NCBI RefSeq assembly: GCF_014174395.1
Contig: NZ_JABEQD010000022.1
Span: forward strand, 1 to 34,489
Source: Gluconacetobacter aggeris
GTDB lineage: Bacteria > Pseudomonadota > Alphaproteobacteria > Acetobacterales > Acetobacteraceae
Direction: 5' to 3'
Length of the DNA: 34,489 bases
A program made the translations under genes and the position numbers. Shown here in pieces: positions 30,468-34,489 of this stretch (the first letter of the stretch is position 1; every line of letters starts with the position of its first letter). The notes under the pieces were generated by a model that had not been told where the DNA came from, ran no database searches, and worked only from the letters and a program-made list of their open reading frames with translations.

Positions 30468-31277
30468 TCACCGACTGTGCAACGCCGCCTTATTCGCGGC
30501 TTCCGACTGGCGTGCACTGGCATCATTGAGGTCCTCCGCCGTTGCGTCAGCCTTCACAACCACCTTTTCCGTGGGCACTTGCGCGAGCCCGGTCGTTGCT
30601 TCCTGCGATACGTTGCCCAAACTGATCGATCCGGCCTCGGCGGCTTTTCTCGGCGCCACGGGTTTCTCGTGAATGACCTCGGCGCCCGTTGAGGGATCGG
30701 TCGTGACAGTAGCGCCCGCCCCTTCACGATCCGTCGTCGGGCCCGTATCCGACGAAGAGGGTGAAGCTGGTGATGCTGCAACCTCGGCAATAGTACTCGG
30801 GGACGAAGCCGCCTGCATTACGATCGGCGCACTGTACGCTTCACGGTTCACGATACGATGGACCGCAATAGACGTGTTCGTCGGATCCTTGTCGTAGATA
30901 TCGACAAGTTTGTCGTTGCTCGCGAAGCAGAAGAGGACGGTGTGAACCTGCGGTCGCGTGCCCGCTTTGCCGATCGCCCAGCCGATCTGAGCGACGCCCA
31001 ATGTGGCGACACTGGTCAACACCTCTGCGGCCTTCACCGCGGCGCGGCCACCCGACGTCAACCCGGTCGTATAGAGCCGGTAAATGTCGCAGTTGCGCCC
31101 ATCCTTCTGAATAGAGCCGTCGGGTTTGCCGACGGCGCTGACGACGGTGAAGCGGTCCGTGTTCGCGCTGAACTGGCTAAGCAAAACAGGCTCAGGTGCT
31201 GGTGTGGAGCCGCCGCAACCGCTCAGGAGGAAAACCGAGCCGGCAAGAAGGAGGAGCGGATTACTCTGAAGACGCAT
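30468..31277 (-). CDS. lipoprotein
   Basis: The product is 269 aa from the ATG at 31277, which has AAGGAA upstream and places the signal peptide correctly (MRLQSNPLLLLAGSVFLLSGC, lipobox LLSGC at about residues 17-21). The mature part has a compact N-terminal domain (FTVVSAVGKPDGSIQKDGRNCDIYRLY, a hydrophobic AAEVLTSVATLGVAQIGWAIGKAG segment) and a long Ala/Ser/Thr/Pro-rich tail. It is probably anchored in the outer membrane. It is divergent from the ribbon-helix-helix gene, and the paired operator lies between them, so joint regulation is possible. Confidence 0.8.
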   Translation of the reverse strand: MRLQSNPLLLLAGSVFLLSGCGGSTPAPEPVLLSQFSANTDRFTVVSAVGKPDGSIQKDGRNCDIYRLYTTGLTSGGRAAVKAAEVLTSVATLGVAQIGWAIGKAGTRPQVHTVLFCFASNDKLVDIYDKDPTNTSIAVHRIVNREAYSAPIVMQAASSPSTIAEVAASPASPSSSDTGPTTDREGAGATVTTDPSTGAEVIHEKPVAPRKAAEAGSISLGNVSQEATTGLAQVPTEKVVVKADATAEDLNDASARQSEAANKAALHSR

Positions 31278-31377
31278 ACGAAGATTCCTTTGGATAGCCG
31301 CACGGATAGCCATGGGCCGCGATGCTGGCAGGTGAGCCTTCTGTCCTGAAGGCCGCAGAGTGAAGACATGGAGAGAT

Positions 31378-31419
31378 TAAACGGCACCGTTTATCCATGT
31401 CAATAAACGGTGCCGTTTA
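31378..31419. promoter_or_regulatory. paired palindromic operator between lipoprotein and RHH genes
   Basis: TAAACGGCACCGTTTA (31378-31393) and its exact reverse complement TAAACGGTGCCGTTTA (31404-31419) are separated by 10 bp. Each is itself a near-palindrome of AAACGG half-sites, with 26-bp spacing between centres. The pair lies 42 bp upstream of the ribbon-helix-helix gene, the arrangement expected for cooperative binding of two dimers and autoregulation. Confidence 0.75.
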
Positions 31420-31461
31420 TGGAAGATTGACGGAACGGGCGCTGGGGCATAGCGTCCGCAC

Positions 31462-31656
31462 ATGGGACGCCCACCACTCAACTTTCGCTCCACAAATGTC
31501 CGACTTCCGAACGTTCTTCGGGAAAGGATTGAAGCGTTGGTGGGCCCAAGACGTATGGCTGAGTTCATCCGCCGCGCAATTGAAAGCGAACTTGAGCGCC
31601 AAGAGGCGCAACTCGCCGAAGATGAACAAAAGAAGAAGGCCGCCAGTCAGGGGTAA
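31462..31656 (+). CDS. ribbon-helix-helix (Arc/CopG-like) regulator
   Basis: The product is 64 aa. STNVRLPNVLRERIEALV forms the beta strand and helix A, and RRMAEFIRRAIESELERQEAQ helix B, giving the RHH fold of Arc/CopG/ParD-like proteins. A charged Lys-rich tail follows. It lies directly downstream of the paired palindrome and probably binds it. No toxin gene follows on the same strand, so it is either an orphan antitoxin-like repressor or controls the neighbouring lipoprotein or tps genes. Confidence 0.75.
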   Translation: MGRPPLNFRSTNVRLPNVLRERIEALVGPRRMAEFIRRAIESELERQEAQLAEDEQKKKAASQG

Positions 31657-31665
31657 CCGCATTCA

Positions 31666-33441
31666 TTAATACCCTACGGTGATAGAAATATTACCGAACG
31701 CTCCCTTGTTTCCGTAGCCTTCATTGCGTTTGACGGTGGGCAACGAGCGTAGCCGCCATCCGATATTGAATGACAGGTTGACGTAACTGGATTCCTGAAG
31801 GTGAAGATCCAATCCAACACTCGAGAGGTCCAGCGAATTGACCTGATTGGGAATCGGGCGCACCTGGGAGACGTGGCCGTAATCAAAGAAGACCCCGATC
31901 TGCTCAAGGTCCTGATCCCGGAGAAGGTGCCAAGCCGGCGAGTGGACCTCATTCGCAACGGTTACCCCCTCGGATCCGAGGATCGTGTCCGTGAAGTATC
32001 CTCTTGTCGTATAGAGCCCGCCGAGCCCGATCTGATTTGCATACATCAGATTGGTGGTTGAGATCTGCCCCGTTGCTTGTACCGTCCACGAAAGATCACA
32101 CGGAAGCCAGGTCGTCCGAGCCAGCGTCATGGTATCGTAAATATAGCGGGGGCTCGCACCAGGAACGAGAAGAGAAAAACTGTGTCGGTGGTTGCCGTCC
32201 GTGAGCCCGCCAGGACTGAATGTCGCCTGGTTCCGGAGTTGGGTCTCGCCAAAGGGATCGCGTAACGTCAGTCGGTAAGCGACTGGGAACTGAACAGTCT
32301 CAGCGTTGGTGGCGTAGACTGAAATTCCCCCGAATTCGATTGAGTTATTCGTCGTTTTATAATCAAAGCCCGCCGAGATCTGCTGCCACAATGTCGCTTT
32401 TTGGCCGAATACCTCAATCGGATGTGAGTCGTGGACATAACGAAAACTCGCCTGTCCGGAGTGGCCGTTCTCGACAAATTCGGTCCCGTTCAGAGTCTCC
32501 CGGGGGCGGTTCCAGGCATAGGATCCGAAGACATGGATCTGGTCGCCCCACGGAAGTGGCGCGGAGTAATTGATCGAATGACTATTGTAAAGCTCGCTTA
32601 CTGAATGGGTAAGCTGATAGGACAAAGTGTGGCCTAAACCGAAAACATTGCCCCATGTTCCACCTACCTCCCACTCCTCCCGTCCGAGGGTTGGCAATCC
32701 TCCCGTGTCGAAGGTGCCGTACAAATTCAACGGGAACCGGTCTGTTGTCTGGAGTAATACGTTAGTTTCGCCCTTTTCTGTGCTCGGGGAGAAGACGGCA
32801 TTTACTGTCCGGAACGGGTTATCGTTGAGACGCTCGATTCCGTACCGAACGTCGGAGAGCGTGAGTATCTTTCCCGATCTCAGCCCGCTCATTCGGGAAA
32901 TCTGCTCGCTTGAAAACCAGTGGTTCCCGTTTACGGAAACTTTATCGAGCCGGTATTCCATTATGACGAAATGAACCACACCGCTCCCAAGAAACTGGGG
33001 CGGAATGGCAACATAGACGAAGGGGCGTCCGTGCGTCCGATACAGGTCGCTCACTTTAGAGACGATGCTATTAATATCAGCAAGTGTGAGCGGCTTATTG
33101 AGATATTTTGCGATTTCGCTCTGGAAGGAAGCTGTATCGAGAAGGTCGAGGCTTGGATCGTGCCAAATACCATTGGCGCGCAGGGTTACCCCATCCTTAT
33201 GCATCTTCTCCGGATTGTCCCAGAACGCTATCCCGGCCAGTCGGGAGACAACGACCTTCCTGGTGTCGGGCAGGACGTCGCTCTCCCGTGGTGGCTCTTG
33301 AATCTGATCGGGCGTCGATAGCGGCGCGGGATTTTTTGGTTTGTCGCGCTCATAGGCTTGACCAAAGGCGCGATTACTAACGAGCCCTCCAAGGCTGATA
33401 ACCGCGCATGTCGCCAATAAGGCCCGATTTAGATTCGGCAT
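31666..33441 (-). CDS. TpsB outer-membrane transporter (ShlB/FhaC/HecB family)
   Basis: The product is 591 aa with a signal peptide (MPNLNRALLATCAVISLGGL). POTRA-like domains follow (VTLRANGIWHDPSL...LADINSIVSKVSDLYRTHGRPFVYVAIPPQ and MEYRLDKVSVNGNHWFSSEQISRMSGLRSGKILTLSDV), then a beta barrel containing the family motif GGLYTTRGYF and a C-terminal strand ending in an aromatic residue (GNISITVGY). It exports its TpsA partner across the outer membrane. It starts 12 nt after tpsA with AAGGAA upstream, giving a tpsA-tpsB operon. Confidence 0.9.
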   Translation of the reverse strand: MPNLNRALLATCAVISLGGLVSNRAFGQAYERDKPKNPAPLSTPDQIQEPPRESDVLPDTRKVVVSRLAGIAFWDNPEKMHKDGVTLRANGIWHDPSLDLLDTASFQSEIAKYLNKPLTLADINSIVSKVSDLYRTHGRPFVYVAIPPQFLGSGVVHFVIMEYRLDKVSVNGNHWFSSEQISRMSGLRSGKILTLSDVRYGIERLNDNPFRTVNAVFSPSTEKGETNVLLQTTDRFPLNLYGTFDTGGLPTLGREEWEVGGTWGNVFGLGHTLSYQLTHSVSELYNSHSINYSAPLPWGDQIHVFGSYAWNRPRETLNGTEFVENGHSGQASFRYVHDSHPIEVFGQKATLWQQISAGFDYKTTNNSIEFGGISVYATNAETVQFPVAYRLTLRDPFGETQLRNQATFSPGGLTDGNHRHSFSLLVPGASPRYIYDTMTLARTTWLPCDLSWTVQATGQISTTNLMYANQIGLGGLYTTRGYFTDTILGSEGVTVANEVHSPAWHLLRDQDLEQIGVFFDYGHVSQVRPIPNQVNSLDLSSVGLDLHLQESSYVNLSFNIGWRLRSLPTVKRNEGYGNKGAFGNISITVGY

Positions 33442-33453
33442 AAGTTTGTTTCC

Positions 33454-34489
33454 TTACCGCGCGATCTGATTGCGAGCAGACACGGGTGGGGTGAGGATGT
33501 TCCCGTCATTCCGGGATGTGAGTCTGGCCGGCAGATGTGCGCGCAATGCCGTCCGGGGAAGCGCGCGCGCCGGCGCTGCAGAGCGTGCCTCTTCGGCGGG
33601 TCGACTGACCGTCGATCTGGCTTCTGGTGTCTGGACCTCGTCAGGACCCGCGCTCTCGTGTGGCCACACAACCGTCGAGCTTCCTGAAGTCTCGTGGGCG
33701 GACGAGATTCCGGAGAGGGTAGCGATCGCGCTGACGTGGTCGGCAACGAAAGCCGTATTCAACCCTTGGCTAACGATGCCAGTTAGGGAGTCGACGCCCT
33801 GAGAACGGAGATCGGCGGACAGCCCTGCCGTCGCGGACGACGGCGCCATCACAACGGACAGAGCGCCAGGGCGGTAGTTGACGTGGTAGTTGCCGAGACG
33901 ATCGCCGGTCGCGGTGCTGGCGGCGATCGTATAGGTCCCAACGGTGCTCGCGGCCGTGGCGTTCGTAGTCAGGCGGACGGCGGAGACGGTGTCGCCGTTG
34001 ACCAGCCCGCTGGTGCTGAAGGCCGAGCTGCCGAGGGCGGGGCTGTTGCCGTAGGTACTGGACTGGTCAAGCGCGGTGACAGTCAGCGCGGCCGGATCGA
34101 TCGTCAGCGTGCCGCCCCGATAGGTGACGGCATAGTTCGACAGGCCAGTGCCGGTCGCGCCGGCAGCGGTGATGCCATAGGCGCCGACATTGCTGGCACC
34201 CGTGGCGGCCGTGGCCAGGGTGACGCCGGAGACGCTGTCGCCGTTGACCAGCCCGGTCGTGCTGAAGGCCGAGCTGCCGAGGGCGGGGTTGTTGCCGTAG
34301 GTGCTGGTCTGGTCGAGCGCGGTGACGGTCAGCGCGGCCGGGTCGATCGTCAGCGTGCCACCCCGATAGGTGACGGCATAGTTCGACAGACCGGTGCCGG
34401 TCGCGCCGGCAGCGGTGATCCCATAGTGGCCGACATTGCTGGCGCCAGTCGCCGGCGTGGCCAGGGTGACGGCGGAGACGCTGTCGCCA
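33454..34489 (-). CDS. TpsA exoprotein, C-terminal part (5' end outside window)
   Basis: The frame is open from the right edge to a TAA at 33454-33456. It contains tandem MBG/YDG-type beta-sandwich repeats of 82 residues (LTVTALDQ.STYGN, SSAFST.GLVNGD, YAVTYRGGTLTIDPAA), then a Ser/Ala/Pro/Arg-rich tail of about 130 residues. Such repeats are usual in large filamentous haemagglutinin-like exoproteins of two-partner secretion systems. The N-terminal TPS secretion domain must lie beyond the window. Its role in adhesion or biofilm is inferred from family knowledge. Confidence 0.8.
   Translation of the reverse strand, partial: GDSVSAVTLATPATGASNVGHYGITAAGATGTGLSNYAVTYRGGTLTIDPAALTVTALDQTSTYGNNPALGSSAFSTTGLVNGDSVSGVTLATAATGASNVGAYGITAAGATGTGLSNYAVTYRGGTLTIDPAALTVTALDQSSTYGNSPALGSSAFSTSGLVNGDTVSAVRLTTNATAASTVGTYTIAASTATGDRLGNYHVNYRPGALSVVMAPSSATAGLSADLRSQGVDSLTGIVSQGLNTAFVADHVSAIATLSGISSAHETSGSSTVVWPHESAGPDEVQTPEARSTVSRPAEEARSAAPARALPRTALRAHLPARLTSRNDGNILTPPVSARNQIAR
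33840..34488 (-). repeat. 246-bp tandem repeats in tpsA (MBG-like domains)
   Basis: Unit boundaries at 34488, 34242 and 33996 are exactly 246 bp apart and keep the reading frame. The two right-hand units are nearly identical in DNA and the leftmost is diverged, as expected for recent expansion at the 5' side. Confidence 0.85.

Noticed and set aside
1-34489. tRNA or rRNA genes
   Set aside because: No cloverleaf or rRNA-like sequence was recognised on either strand by eye.

Overview
The window is high-GC alphaproteobacterial DNA, most likely from an acetic acid bacterium (Acetobacteraceae) and from a plasmid or a large accessory island. The evidence is an imuA-imuB-dnaE2 mutagenesis cassette preceded by the alphaproteobacterial LexA box GTTC-N7-GTTC, an IS630-type element with an A7 slippery site, and a two-partner secretion locus. 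I cannot name the species from sequence alone.

Layout. Positions 1-1.65 kb hold an IS630 element abutting the 3' remnant of a DUF3644-like gene. At 1.8-3.7 kb is a HipA-type kinase fused to an AbiEi-like N-terminal domain, with two inverted-repeat operators at its start. At 4.0-6.25 kb are an HU-family fragment, an Xre regulator and a D-2-hydroxyacid dehydrogenase.

The most unusual region is 6.3-14.4 kb, a tightly packed minus-strand run of about 20 mostly small genes. About 16 translation starts there carry the same short tag: ATG-NCT-GAC-AAN, one variable codon, then ACG-ACC, giving M(A/T/P)D(N/K)xTT. What follows the tag is unrelated from gene to gene: small membrane proteins, a Cys-rich zinc-ribbon-like protein, exported proteins and soluble unknowns. 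Two trypsin-like proteases, a PD-(D/E)XK-like nuclease and a HigBA toxin-antitoxin pair are embedded in the same run. Two gene bodies occur twice. One duplication of about 283 bp begins and ends inside tags, so the tags look like exchange junctions for gene cassettes. In six cases the TGA inside the tag is also the stop codon of the upstream gene, so a join is at once a stop and a restart. I know of no described system with this architecture and regard it as the main candidate for something new.

Upstream of the array (14.5-16.9 kb, same strand) are a DUF4276/TOPRIM-like gene overlapping an AAA ATPase gene, a typical defence-type pair, and a serine recombinase. At 17-23 kb are small accessory genes, a putative HExxH metallopeptidase toxin with an exported partner (possible immunity protein), a TnpB fragment and several unknowns. 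At 23.4-29.1 kb is the SOS mutasome operon imuA-imuB-small ORF-dnaE2. At 29.2-30.3 kb an 88-aa ORF with its own LexA box lies next to a DUF5131 gene. The window ends with a lipoprotein, a ribbon-helix-helix regulator with a paired palindromic operator, and a TpsB transporter with the C-terminal part of its TpsA partner, which carries 82-residue MBG-like repeats and runs off the right edge.
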